NCBI RefSeq assembly: GCF_000425645.1
Contig: NZ_AUDV01000007.1
Coordinates: 62,001 to 126,000 of the forward strand
DNA: 64,000 bases
Origin: Gaetbulibacter saemankumensis DSM 17032
GTDB taxonomy: Bacteria; Bacteroidota; Bacteroidia; Flavobacteriales; Flavobacteriaceae
Direction of reading: 5' to 3'
Shown: positions 54,931 through 63,573 of the stretch, piece after piece
Layout of the letters: every line of letters begins with the position of its first letter
Numbering within the stretch: the stretch's first letter is position 1
Notes under the pieces: generated by a model
The model's input: only the letters and a program-made list of their open reading frames with translations
Database searches by the model: none
What the model was told of the DNA's origin: nothing
Position numbers and translations under genes: made by a program

Positions 54931-57258
54931 ATGTATACCTCGTTAACCAATAGACGTGAATTTTTAAAAAAAATGGCAATTATGTCGGCTATGACGGCTG
55001 CAGCCACCATGTTTCCAGGGATATTATTTGCTGAAGAACAAGAGAAGAATCTACCAAAAGGTGGAAATTTAGATTGGAAAAAGGCTCCCTGTAGATTTTG
55101 TGGCGTTGGATGTGGTGTTTTAGTTGGTATTGATAATGGAAAAGCGGTAGCTGTAAAAGGAGATCCTAAATCTCCGGTAAATAAGGGCTTGTGTTGTGTG
55201 AAAGGATACCACTCCGTTATGTCTATTTACGGTAAAGATCGATTGACTAAGCCTTTGGTGAAGAAAAATGGCAAGTTTGTAGAAACTTCTATGAAAGAAG
55301 CACTCGATTTAATTGCTTCTAAAATGAAAGAGACCATAAGCGATTATGGTAAGGATGCGGTGTCTATTTATGGTTCGGGACAGTGGACTATTCCTGATGG
55401 ATATGTTGCTTCGAAACTCTTTAAAGGTTGTATAGGAACAAATAATGTTGAGGCTAATGCGCGTTTGTGTATGGCAAGTGCTGTTACAGGGTTTATGACT
55501 TCATTTGGTATCGATGAGCCTATGGGGTGTTATGAAGATATTGATCATGCCGATGTTTTTGTGCTATGGGGTAATAATATGGCAGAAATGCATCCTGTAT
55601 TATTTTCCCGATTATTAGATCAGCGTTTAAAACGAGGTGTTAAAATTATTGATTTTGCAACACGTACAACACGTACTAGTATGGCTGCAGATAAATCGAT
55701 TATTTTTCAGCCACAGACTGATTTAGCGGTTGCAAATGCTATTTGTTATGAAATTATAAATAATGGTTGGGTGAACAAGGCCTTTGTTGAAAAGCATTGT
55801 AATTTCAAAAAGGGGCTTACTAATATGGGCTATGGTTTAGAAGATAAGTACAACTTTAATGATAAGCCAGAAGGAATCACTTTTGAAGATTTTAAAACCT
55901 TTTTACAAGATTATACTCCTGAAAAAGTAGAAAAGGTTTCTGGGGTTTCTGCTAAAGACATCAAATATATGGCCTCTTATTATGGTGATCCTAACAAGAA
56001 AGTCATGTCTTTATGGTGTATGGGAATGAATCAACACACAAGAGGAACATGGATAAACAATTTAGTTTATAATATACATTTACTTACGGGTAAAATTTCA
56101 GAACCGGGGAACAGTCCGTTTTCTTTAACGGGTCAGCCAAGTGCCTGCGGAACGGTTCGTGAAGTGGGAACCTTAACTCATAAGTTACCGCATGGTGTGG
56201 TAACAAATAAAGAGCATAGAGAGTTTGCTGCGAAGATTTGGGATGTTCCTGCAGAGAATATTCCTGCCAAGCCTTCCTATCATACCGTGGAAATGTTTAG
56301 AGCATTAGATAGGGGAGATATAAGATTTATGTGGATACAGGTTACCAATCCGATGGTTACTATGCCCAAATTAAAGCGTTATCGCGATGCATGTGAGAAA
56401 GAGGGTCGATTTATTGTAGTTTCAGATATTTATCCTACACCAACAACCGATATTGCAGATGTAATTTTACCCTCGGCCATGTGGATAGAGCGCGAAGGTA
56501 TGTATGGAAATTCAGAGCGAAGAACGCAATATTTTGAACAAATGATACAGCCTTCAGGCGAAGCTATGAGTGATACCTGGCAAATTGTTGAAGTAGCTAA
56601 GCGACTGGGATATGAAAAGCAGTTCTACTATAACGAGGCAACTCATATAGAAGAAATTTACAATGAGTATAGAAGGCATCATGAAGGTAATAAACATGCT
56701 ATGGCGCCTTTAGAGGTTTTAAAGGCTGAGCCAGGAGCACAATGGCCTTATGTTAATGGAAAGTCTACGAAATGGCGTTTTAATGCCGAGTATGACCCGG
56801 CATGTAGTAACGGCGAGCAATTTCATTTTTATGGAAATAAAGATGGAAAGGCTGTAATTTGGCAACGTCCATACGAACCCGCACCAGAAACTCCTGATGA
56901 TGATTACCCATTCTGGTTGTGTACGGGGCGAGTGGTGGAACATTGGCATACGGGGTCCATGACTCGAAGAATACCAGTATTACACAAAGCAATGCCACAC
57001 GCTTATGTGGAACTTAACCCAGAGCAGGCTAAAGAGATGCAGATAAGAACAGGAGACCAGGTTAAATTAACAACTCGACGCGGTGAAATTATTTTACCAG
57101 CATCAGTTAATGAACGTGGTGTGCCAGAGCGTAATCAAGTATTTGTACCATTCTTTGATGAGAATATGTTAATAAATGATGTGACTTTAGATGCTTTCTG
57201 TCCGATATCAAAACAACCTGATTATAAAAAATGTGCGGTTAAAATTGAGAAAGTATGA
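54931..57258 (+). CDS. napA: Periplasmic nitrate reductase catalytic subunit
   Basis: Reduces nitrate to nitrite in the periplasm. The 775-residue protein opens with a Tat signal (NRREFLKKM, hydrophobic to about residue 34), a 4Fe-4S motif CRFCGVGCGV...CCVKG (about 52-89), and the Mo-ligand Cys in NARLCMASAVTGF (about 181). NTSGxx-type MGD segments such as SLTGQPSACGTVREVGTL and the C-terminal YPFWLCTGRVVEHWHTGSMT are in place. It overlaps the napB start by 4 bp. Confidence 0.95.
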   Translation: MYTSLTNRREFLKKMAIMSAMTAAATMFPGILFAEEQEKNLPKGGNLDWKKAPCRFCGVGCGVLVGIDNGKAVAVKGDPKSPVNKGLCCVKGYHSVMSIYGKDRLTKPLVKKNGKFVETSMKEALDLIASKMKETISDYGKDAVSIYGSGQWTIPDGYVASKLFKGCIGTNNVEANARLCMASAVTGFMTSFGIDEPMGCYEDIDHADVFVLWGNNMAEMHPVLFSRLLDQRLKRGVKIIDFATRTTRTSMAADKSIIFQPQTDLAVANAICYEIINNGWVNKAFVEKHCNFKKGLTNMGYGLEDKYNFNDKPEGITFEDFKTFLQDYTPEKVEKVSGVSAKDIKYMASYYGDPNKKVMSLWCMGMNQHTRGTWINNLVYNIHLLTGKISEPGNSPFSLTGQPSACGTVREVGTLTHKLPHGVVTNKEHREFAAKIWDVPAENIPAKPSYHTVEMFRALDRGDIRFMWIQVTNPMVTMPKLKRYRDACEKEGRFIVVSDIYPTPTTDIADVILPSAMWIEREGMYGNSERRTQYFEQMIQPSGEAMSDTWQIVEVAKRLGYEKQFYYNEATHIEEIYNEYRRHHEGNKHAMAPLEVLKAEPGAQWPYVNGKSTKWRFNAEYDPACSNGEQFHFYGNKDGKAVIWQRPYEPAPETPDDDYPFWLCTGRVVEHWHTGSMTRRIPVLHKAMPHAYVELNPEQAKEMQIRTGDQVKLTTRRGEIILPASVNERGVPERNQVFVPFFDENMLINDVTLDAFCPISKQPDYKKCAVKIEKV

Positions 57259-57947
57259 AGCGAATAGGTATAATATCTTTGTTTCTAATATTGTTTCTGG
57301 CATTTGTAACTGTATGGAATGTTAGCTACCTGGAAGGACGGGAAGAAGCATATATTCCTGTTGATAATGAACAGCCAATGACCTTAATTCCGTCTGAAAT
57401 AGGTGTATTTGAGCGTTCAAAATTTGCTTTAGACTATGCAAATATGCCCGTTGATGAAAATCATCAACGCTCTTTAGAGACTTATTATGATAATCGTGCA
57501 TTTCATGGTGCGCCCCCTAGTATTCCACATCCGGTTGCTAGCGATCGTGGTATGGGAGAAGATATTTGTTTAAAGTGTCATCAGAATGGAGGTTTTGTCG
57601 ATAAATTTGATGCGTATGCCCCTGTAACTCCACACCCAGAAATGGTTAATTGTCGCCAATGCCATGTGGCTCAGGTATCTGAATCTTTATTTGAAGAAAC
57701 TAATTTTCATAAAATAAAAGCCCCTGAGGTAGGTATTAATAATGCCTTAGATGGTAGTCCGCCAATTATTCCACATCAAATTCAAATGCATGAAAATTGT
57801 TTGGCTTGCCATGCTGGACCTGCGGCTCCAAAAGAGATTCGTGTTACCCATCCGGAACGCGTGAATTGCAGACAATGTCATGTATCGAATAATAAAGAGG
57901 TTAGAGATATTGGAGAATTTAAAAGATTAAGTAATTATGATGATTAA
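57255..57947 (+). CDS. napB: Tetraheme NapB made of two NapB units
   Basis: Cytochrome c electron donor to NapA, 230 residues, with an N-terminal membrane anchor or signal (8-24). Canonical NapB has two hemes; this one has four CxxCH motifs in two similar units. Unit one: PPSIPH, CLKCH, TPHPEMVNCRQCHV. Unit two: PPIIPH, CLACH, THPERVNCRQCHV. Each resembles the NapB core (PPxIPH ... CxxCH ... CxQCHV), so an internal duplication is the simplest reading. Its first ATG overlaps the napA stop (ATGA), and it overlaps the next gene by 11 bp. Confidence 0.88.
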   Translation: MKRIGIISLFLILFLAFVTVWNVSYLEGREEAYIPVDNEQPMTLIPSEIGVFERSKFALDYANMPVDENHQRSLETYYDNRAFHGAPPSIPHPVASDRGMGEDICLKCHQNGGFVDKFDAYAPVTPHPEMVNCRQCHVAQVSESLFEETNFHKIKAPEVGINNALDGSPPIIPHQIQMHENCLACHAGPAAPKEIRVTHPERVNCRQCHVSNNKEVRDIGEFKRLSNYDD

Positions 57948-58563
57948 TAGCCTTATGAATAAATATTTGGGTCTAATCGCTTTTTGTATAGTATTTTTTT
58001 CATGTAAACATGAAGGGGATAAATATCATGGCGTTATGGAAAAAATTCAGGTTGAAGGAAATCATTATGAAGGCACATCGATATCATCAGAAAATTATCT
58101 GGAAGGTCTTGAAACAATTGAAATTTCAGAAGGAGGTCAGACGTTCTTGATACCTGAAAGAAAAAGTCATATAAAATCATTTGCCTGTACAGAATGTCAT
58201 TCAAAACCATTGGCAGAAATGCAAGAGGCCGATATTAAGAAGGCACATTGGGATATAAAAATAGTGCATGCTAATGAGAATACCATGAACTGTGTAACCT
58301 GCCATAATCCTTCTAATATGGATGAGTTGCATAGCTTAACAGGAAAAAGTATCGATTTTAATAATAGCTATAATCTTTGCAGTCAGTGCCATTCAAAGCA
58401 ATTTGAAGATTGGAAAGGTGGAGCACACGGTAAGCGTATTGGAGGTTGGGCACCACCTAGAGCATCTATGACGTGCGTGAATTGTCATAATCCGCATCAA
58501 CCACATTTTGAAAGTCGATGGCCTGCACGTTTTAATACACAAAAGGTTAAAGAAAGAGAATAA
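57937..58563 (+). CDS. Tetraheme cytochrome c lipoprotein
   Basis: A 208-residue exported cytochrome. The signal ends in a lipobox (IVFFSC), predicting a lipid-anchored periplasmic protein. Four CxxCH motifs (CTECH, CVTCH, CSQCH, CVNCH) plus extra His residues (KIVHANEN, GGAHGKR, NPHQPHF) fit a NapM- or cytochrome-c3-like multiheme protein. The start at 57937 is kept; the ATG at 57955 (MNKYLGLI) fits the signal peptide better and is an alternative. Likely passes electrons between the membrane complex and NapB. Confidence 0.85.
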   Translation: MMINSLMNKYLGLIAFCIVFFSCKHEGDKYHGVMEKIQVEGNHYEGTSISSENYLEGLETIEISEGGQTFLIPERKSHIKSFACTECHSKPLAEMQEADIKKAHWDIKIVHANENTMNCVTCHNPSNMDELHSLTGKSIDFNNSYNLCSQCHSKQFEDWKGGAHGKRIGGWAPPRASMTCVNCHNPHQPHFESRWPARFNTQKVKERE

Positions 58564-58594
58564 AGCACCATTAGAAGTTTAAAATATTTAAGGT

Positions 58595-59722
58595 ATGAGT
58601 AGAAGTAACAAAAAATGGTTTTCATTAAATCTAGGGAGAAAACAACATGATAATTCGGGTTCTTGTGGCTGCGGTAAAACATCAGGTGGTTGTGGGTCTC
58701 ATTCAAATGACTCTGAAATGTCTGAAGAGGAGTTTTATAATGCGGCCGTGGATGCTTCTATTGGAGATGAAAGAGAAAAGGATGGTTTCGATCAGGTTTT
58801 TGATGTTAAAATGGATCGACGTACGGCATTTAGGAAATTAACGGCTAGTCTGCTAATAGGAGCGGGTGCCGTAAACACTTCTTGTAATGTTTTAAGCAGC
58901 GATGAGAGTAAAGAAAAGGCACAAATTGACTGGGAGGAGCAGTTTAAAGGTAACTATAAATTAATGACCGATGATGAGAAAAAAGGGACTGTCGATAGAT
59001 TGGTGCGTTCTTATCAAATGCGTACAGGGAAAACAGTGAGTATGTCATCTAAAAATGCAGAAGAAGATGTATTGTTTGGCTACGCCTTTAATATTTCCAA
59101 ATGTCAGGGTTATATGGATTGTGTAAGTGCCTGTGTAAAGGAAAATAATCAGGATAGAAATTCTCAAATGCAGTATATCCGTATTCATGAAATGAAAGAT
59201 GGTGAAGGATTGAAATTTGATGAGGCCGACGATAATTATTATCATGAAGTCCCTGCAGAAGGTCATTTTTATTTGGGAACCCAATGTTTTCATTGTGACA
59301 ATCCACCTTGTGTAGAGGTGTGTCCTGTGCAGGCTACCTGGAGGGAAGATGATGGCCTAGTGGTTGTTGATTACGACTGGTGTGTCGGATGTCGCTACTG
59401 TATGGCGGCCTGTCCATATGATGGACGTCGATTTAATTGGAGTAAACCTGAAGTGCCAGAAGAAGAGGTAAATCATAATCAGCATTATTTAGGAAATAGA
59501 ATGCGTAAAAAAGGGGTAATGGAAAAATGTACCTTTTGTGTACAGCGCTCAAGAGCTGGTAAAAATCCGGCTTGTGTAGAAGCTTGCCCTACCGGAGCAC
59601 GCATATTTGGAAATTTATTAGATCCTAATAGTACCATACGATGGGTGTTGGAGAATAAAAAAGTATTTCGATTAAAAGAAGATTTAGGTACCGAACCCAA
59701 GTTTTGGTATTTTATGGATTAA
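58595..59722 (+). CDS. 4Fe-4S ferredoxin subunit with extended Tat signal
   Basis: A 375-residue iron-sulfur protein related to HmcB/NrfC/PsrB. An unusual 70-residue leader, with a Gly/Cys-rich stretch (GSCGCGKTSGGCGS), precedes a twin-arginine-like signal (DRRTAFRKLTASLLIGAGA) and a lipobox-like NTSC; this resembles the extended Tat signal known in Bacteroidota redox subunits. Four cluster motifs follow: CQGYMDCVSAC, CFHCDNPPCVEVCP, CVGCRYCMAACP and CTFCVQRS...CVEACP. It is the partner of the NrfD-type subunit encoded 42 bp downstream, forming a quinol-to-periplasm electron route. Confidence 0.88.
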   Translation: MSRSNKKWFSLNLGRKQHDNSGSCGCGKTSGGCGSHSNDSEMSEEEFYNAAVDASIGDEREKDGFDQVFDVKMDRRTAFRKLTASLLIGAGAVNTSCNVLSSDESKEKAQIDWEEQFKGNYKLMTDDEKKGTVDRLVRSYQMRTGKTVSMSSKNAEEDVLFGYAFNISKCQGYMDCVSACVKENNQDRNSQMQYIRIHEMKDGEGLKFDEADDNYYHEVPAEGHFYLGTQCFHCDNPPCVEVCPVQATWREDDGLVVVDYDWCVGCRYCMAACPYDGRRFNWSKPEVPEEEVNHNQHYLGNRMRKKGVMEKCTFCVQRSRAGKNPACVEACPTGARIFGNLLDPNSTIRWVLENKKVFRLKEDLGTEPKFWYFMD

Positions 59723-59764
59723 TTATAGAAAAAGTAAACCTACCGCAGACTAAAATTAGAATAA

Positions 59765-60988
59765 ATGAAACAATTAAAGGTCTTTAGAAGTTTAGTGAAA
59801 GATGGCTTTGATGTAGTAACACATGGCACTAAAAATTATCACCTCTGGATGGGGTTCCTTACTTTTATGATGCTTGTTGGGATGTATTGCTATTCAATAC
59901 AGTTAAGTGAAGGGTTAAGTGTTACGGGAATGACTGATCGTGTAAGTTGGGGGTTGTATATTTCTAATTTTACTTTTTTAGTGGGAGTGGCTGCGGCTGC
60001 AGTTATGTTGGTAATGCCAACTTATGTCTTGCATGATGTCGATTTTAAGCAAGCGGTTCTTATAGGGGAAGGGTTAGCCGTTGCGGCCTTAATTATGTGT
60101 TTGGCTTTTGTTATTGCCGATATGGGAGGTCCTTCAGTTCTCTGGCATATGATACCTGGTATAGGCGTGTTTAATTTCCCCAATTCGATGCTTACCTGGG
60201 ATGTTATTGTGTTAAATGGGTATTTGTTTTTAAATATAACTATTCCGTTTTATATATTGTTCAGGCATTATCAAGGTAAAGAAGCTAAGTCCAAGGTGTA
60301 TGTTCCAGGGGCTATTTTATCTGTTTTTTGGGCTGTAGGAATTCATTTGGTAACAGCTTTCTTATATCAAGGTCTTCAGGCACGTCCGTTTTGGAATAAT
60401 GCTTTGTTGGGGCCTCGGTTTTTAGCATCTGCCTTTGCAGCGGGACCTGCCTTGATTATTCTTGTTTTAGCAATTATTAGAAATTTTACAGAGTTTAAAA
60501 TTCAGGATAAAACTTTGAAGAAGATTGCTATGGTTGTTACTGTTGCTGCTCAGATAAATCTAATCATGTTGATTTCAGAATTGTTTAAGGAATTCTATGC
60601 ACCTACACACCATAGTGAGAGTGCTTATTATCTGTTTTTTGGATTACACGGTAAAGATGCTTTACTGCCCTGGATTTGGACGGCTATTCCCTTAAATGTA
60701 TTGGCAACAGTGTTGTTAACTTTTCATAAGCTCCGCAACAACCCTAAAATATTATACTTTTCATGTTTCATATTATTTGTGGCTATCTGGGTTGAAAAAG
60801 GTTTTGGATTAATTGTTCCTGGATTTATTCCTGGCCCTTATGGAAAGATAGCAGAATATACACCTACAGGTATAGAGATAGGCGTAACTATTGGTATTTG
60901 GGCCTTGGGAGCCTTTATTTTTACTATTTTGGCAAGAACAGCCATAGGTATTGAGCTTGGACAATTGAGATACAGAAAAGATAAGTAA
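59765..60988 (+). CDS. NrfD/HmcC-type quinol-oxidising membrane subunit
   Basis: A 407-residue polytopic protein with about ten hydrophobic helices and the DsrP/HmcC pattern: WMGFLTFMMLVGMYCYSIQL, SWGLYISNFTFLVGVAAAAV, IADMGGPSVLWHMIP, LTWDVIVLNGYLFLN. Such subunits oxidise menaquinol without haem and pass electrons to the partner 4Fe-4S protein. Here it replaces NapC, which is absent from the window. Last gene of the nap operon. Confidence 0.92.
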   Translation: MKQLKVFRSLVKDGFDVVTHGTKNYHLWMGFLTFMMLVGMYCYSIQLSEGLSVTGMTDRVSWGLYISNFTFLVGVAAAAVMLVMPTYVLHDVDFKQAVLIGEGLAVAALIMCLAFVIADMGGPSVLWHMIPGIGVFNFPNSMLTWDVIVLNGYLFLNITIPFYILFRHYQGKEAKSKVYVPGAILSVFWAVGIHLVTAFLYQGLQARPFWNNALLGPRFLASAFAAGPALIILVLAIIRNFTEFKIQDKTLKKIAMVVTVAAQINLIMLISELFKEFYAPTHHSESAYYLFFGLHGKDALLPWIWTAIPLNVLATVLLTFHKLRNNPKILYFSCFILFVAIWVEKGFGLIVPGFIPGPYGKIAEYTPTGIEIGVTIGIWALGAFIFTILARTAIGIELGQLRYRKDK

Positions 60989-61101
60989 CTCGTTTGATAA
61001 TTTAAGAGTTTCTCATTTAATAGATATTATAACATCAATTGATTAATTTCAGTTGGTGTTTTTTGTATTACCCTTAAAAATAAGTGTTACATTTTAAAAA
61101 C

Positions 61102-61117
61102 TAAGTATTATTACGTA
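61102..61117. promoter_or_regulatory. Operator-like inverted repeat upstream of the fnr-like gene
   Basis: TAAGTA-TTAT-TACGTA, 24 bases before the ATG at 61142, in the same class as the repeats upstream of nirB, narL, narK and nrtA. An overlapping perfect palindrome TATTACGTAATA spans 61109-61120. Suggests autoregulation. Confidence 0.58.
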
Positions 61118-61141
61118 ATATTGTAGTATTACCCAGTTTTT

Positions 61142-61891
61142 ATGATGCAGATAGCTTCACATATAAGATCAAAGCATAAATTACAGAAAGATGTTTCGTG
61201 CAATACGTGTCTTAACGATAACTGCTTGATTAAAAAAAATTTATATTCATTCAAAGATTCCAGTTTTGCCGATAAAAAAAATACCCTGAGCTGTAAGAAG
61301 GGACAACAGTTTATTATTGAAGGTGCTCCTGTAAATGGGTTGTTTTTCATTTTAAAGGGTACGGTCAAAGTATTTAGAACGGGTATTAACGGAAGGGAGC
61401 AAATAGTGCGTTTTGCAAAGGAGGGTGAGATTATTGGGCATCGTGGTTTTGGTACCGAAGAATATTATTCTATTGGAGCCATTGCTCTGCAGGATTCTGT
61501 GTTGTGTTATTTTTCAAAGGGTAGCCTTCAGGATGTTCTGTTGAAAAACCCAATGTTTACTTATGATATGATGTTGTTCTATGCTAATGAGCTAAATAGA
61601 AGTGAAAACAAAGTAAAGTCTATTTCTCAGATGACGGTACGAGAACGTGTTATAGATACCGTATTATATATTCATAGAAAATTTGGTGATTTGAGGGGGT
61701 TTATAAACTTACCTTTAAGTCGAAGAGAATATGCTAATTATGCTGGAACAACAGAGGAGCAAGTTATACGTGTGTTTTCAGCGTTAAAAAAGGAAGGCTT
61801 GATTATTGCTCAAGGAAAAAAAATAGGAGTTAATGATATAAATCTCTTGAAAAAGGAAATTAGTGAGCATAATTTCTTTCTCGATAGTTAG
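61142..61891 (+). CDS. FNR-like Crp/Fnr-family regulator with four candidate cluster cysteines
   Basis: A 249-residue transcription factor with a cyclic-nucleotide-type beta-roll (FIIEGAPVNGLFFILKGTVK), a dimerisation helix (about 130-165) and a winged HTH (LSRREYANYAGTTEEQVIRV). Cysteines at 20, 23, 28 and 122 sit at nearly the positions of E. coli FNR (20, 23, 29, 122), which bind an oxygen-sensing 4Fe-4S cluster; an extra Cys is at 51. In the recognition helix the FNR E-xx-S-R reads E-QV-I-R, so specificity should differ from TTGAT. Likely controls the nearby nitrate genes. A second ATG lies one codon later. Confidence 0.88.
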   Translation: MMQIASHIRSKHKLQKDVSCNTCLNDNCLIKKNLYSFKDSSFADKKNTLSCKKGQQFIIEGAPVNGLFFILKGTVKVFRTGINGREQIVRFAKEGEIIGHRGFGTEEYYSIGAIALQDSVLCYFSKGSLQDVLLKNPMFTYDMMLFYANELNRSENKVKSISQMTVRERVIDTVLYIHRKFGDLRGFINLPLSRREYANYAGTTEEQVIRVFSALKKEGLIIAQGKKIGVNDINLLKKEISEHNFFLDS

Positions 61892-61933
61892 AACAAACTG
61901 TTTCTAGTACTTTACTAACTTTATTAGTTATAT

Positions 61934-61960
61934 CCATACGTATATGTCGTATGGTTTTTT
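61934..61960 (+). terminator. Intrinsic terminator after the fnr-like gene
   Basis: CCATACG pairs perfectly with CGTATGG over a 7-base loop and is followed by TTTTTT. It contains a TACGTA hexamer that is therefore not counted as an operator. Confidence 0.75.
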
Positions 61961-62009
61961 ATTTTACTTAATCTGTAATCTATAGTTATTACTGTGTTTG
62001 TTAGGGATT

Positions 62010-62032
62010 CCTGCTTTTTAGCAGGTTTTTTA
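62010..62032 (+). terminator. Second terminator-like hairpin upstream of nrtA
   Basis: CCTGC-TTTTTA-GCAGG followed by TTTTTT, a short but clean hairpin 50 bp after the first one. Confidence 0.6.
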
Positions 62033-62067
62033 ATGCTTAAAAGTATAAGATTATATGTGATATACCA

Positions 62068-62098
62068 TTGTTGGACTTAATAGCTACGTATATATTTG
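62068..62098 (+). promoter_or_regulatory. Promoter of nrtA
   Basis: TTG (62068-62070), a 20-base spacer and TATATTTG (62091-62098) fit TTG-N19/20-TAnnTTTG. A TACGTA hexamer (62085-62090) abuts the -7 element, and the operator-like repeat lies 10 bases downstream of it, near or just after the expected transcription start. Confidence 0.6.
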
Positions 62099-62107
62099 TT
62101 GAATAAA

Positions 62108-62123
62108 TAAGTACTAATACTTA
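62108..62123. promoter_or_regulatory. Operator-like inverted repeat upstream of nrtA
   Basis: TAAGTA-CTAA-TACTTA, 22 bases before the nrtA ATG. Because it follows the -7 element it could act as a repression site, unlike the copies at nirB and narL. Confidence 0.58.
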
Positions 62124-62145
62124 GTTAAACTAAAAATTCTTAAAT

Positions 62146-63543
62146 ATGAAATCAGTATTAAAAAAATCAGCATGGGCATTGTCAGTTTCATTACTGTTGT
62201 TTTCTTGTGGTGGAAAAGATTCTAAAAAGAAAGCAGTTACAGAAGAGATTGCTGTAAACGTATCTAAAGCAAAAAACTTGGATATAGAGAAACCTCAGTT
62301 AACCTTTGGTTTTATCAAATTAACAGATATGGCGCCTTTGGCTATTGCTAAAGAAAAAGGTTTTTTTGAGGATGAAGGACTATTTGTGTCTGTTGAAGCA
62401 CAATCAAACTGGAAAAATGTATTAGATAGAGTTATAGATGGTCAGTTAGACGGATCTCATATGTTGGCTGGTCAGCCTATTGCTGCAGGTGCAGGATTTG
62501 GGCGTCAGGCGGAATTAGTGACTCCTTTTTCTATGGATTTAAATGGAAATGGTATTACCGTTTCTAATGATGTTTGGTCTAAGATGAAACCAAATGTGCC
62601 AATAGGAGAAGATGGAAAACCTATTCACCCTATAAAGGCAGATGCTTTAAAACCTGTAATTACAGACTATAGGAATTCGGGTAAAGCTTTTAAAATGGGA
62701 ATGGTATTTCCAGTATCGACTCATAATTATGAAATTAGATATTGGTTAGCGGCTGCCGGAATTCATCCAGGTATGTATACCGCCGATAATGTTCAGGGGC
62801 AAATTGATGCAGAAGTTTTATTATCTGTTACCCCTCCGCCACAAATGCCTGCAACTCTTGAAGCGGGTACGATTTATGGGTATTGTGTAGGTGAGCCATG
62901 GAACCAGCAAGCTGTTTTTAAAGGGATAGGCGTGCCAGTTACGACTAACTACGATATCTGGAAAAATAATCCAGAAAAAGTATTTGTAATGACAAAGAAA
63001 TTTGTTGAAGAAAACCCAAATACGGCAATTGCTGTTACTAAAGCTTTAATTAGAGCGGGAAAATGGTTAGATGAACCAGAAAACAGAGCTGAAGCAGTAA
63101 AAATATTATCGATGTCTCAATATGTGGGTGCCGATGAAGCTGTTTTGGCAAATTCGATGACAGGAACGTTCGAATTTGAGAAAGGGGATAAACGTGATAT
63201 GCCAGACTTTAATGTATTCTATAAATACCATGCCACCTATCCGTTCTATTCAGATGGTATATGGTTCTTAACGCAAATGAGACGATGGGGACAAATCCCG
63301 GAATCAAAGCCAGCCGAGTGGTATTCAGAAACAATCAAAAACATATATAGGCCAGATATCTGGAAAAAAGCAGCCAAATTATTAGTTGAAGAAGGTAATA
63401 TTCCCGCATCAGATATTCCTGTGACCGATGGATATAAAGCTCCGACTTCAGACTTTATAGATGGAAATACTTATGATGCAAAAGATCCGATATCTTATAT
63501 CAACAGCTTTAAAATTGGAAACAAAGAAGAAGCAGTACAGTAA
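62146..63543 (+). CDS. nrtA: Nitrate ABC transporter substrate-binding lipoprotein
   Basis: A 465-residue periplasmic binding protein of the NrtA/CmpA family. The signal ends in a lipobox (LLLFSC, Cys at about 21), so it is lipid-anchored. Family segments: [49 protein letters not shown] and [14 protein letters not shown]. It captures nitrate (bicarbonate or cyanate relatives exist; the context decides) and hands it to the permease encoded 30 bp downstream. Confidence 0.94.
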   Translation: MKSVLKKSAWALSVSLLLFSCGGKDSKKKAVTEEIAVNVSKAKNLDIEKPQLTFGFIKLTDMAPLAIAKEKGFFEDEGLFVSVEAQSNWKNVLDRVIDGQLDGSHMLAGQPIAAGAGFGRQAELVTPFSMDLNGNGITVSNDVWSKMKPNVPIGEDGKPIHPIKADALKPVITDYRNSGKAFKMGMVFPVSTHNYEIRYWLAAAGIHPGMYTADNVQGQIDAEVLLSVTPPPQMPATLEAGTIYGYCVGEPWNQQAVFKGIGVPVTTNYDIWKNNPEKVFVMTKKFVEENPNTAIAVTKALIRAGKWLDEPENRAEAVKILSMSQYVGADEAVLANSMTGTFEFEKGDKRDMPDFNVFYKYHATYPFYSDGIWFLTQMRRWGQIPESKPAEWYSETIKNIYRPDIWKKAAKLLVEEGNIPASDIPVTDGYKAPTSDFIDGNTYDAKDPISYINSFKIGNKEEAVQ

Positions 63544-63573
63544 AACTTGAAAGAATTAAATAAATAATCAATC

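Noticed and set aside
54931-57258. napA and the nasA-type fusion as a recent duplication
   Set aside because: They share family motifs only; signal peptide, length and neighbours differ, so they are distinct ancient families.
61937-61942. TACGTA after the fnr-like gene
   Set aside because: It lies within a perfect hairpin followed by T6, so the terminator explains it.
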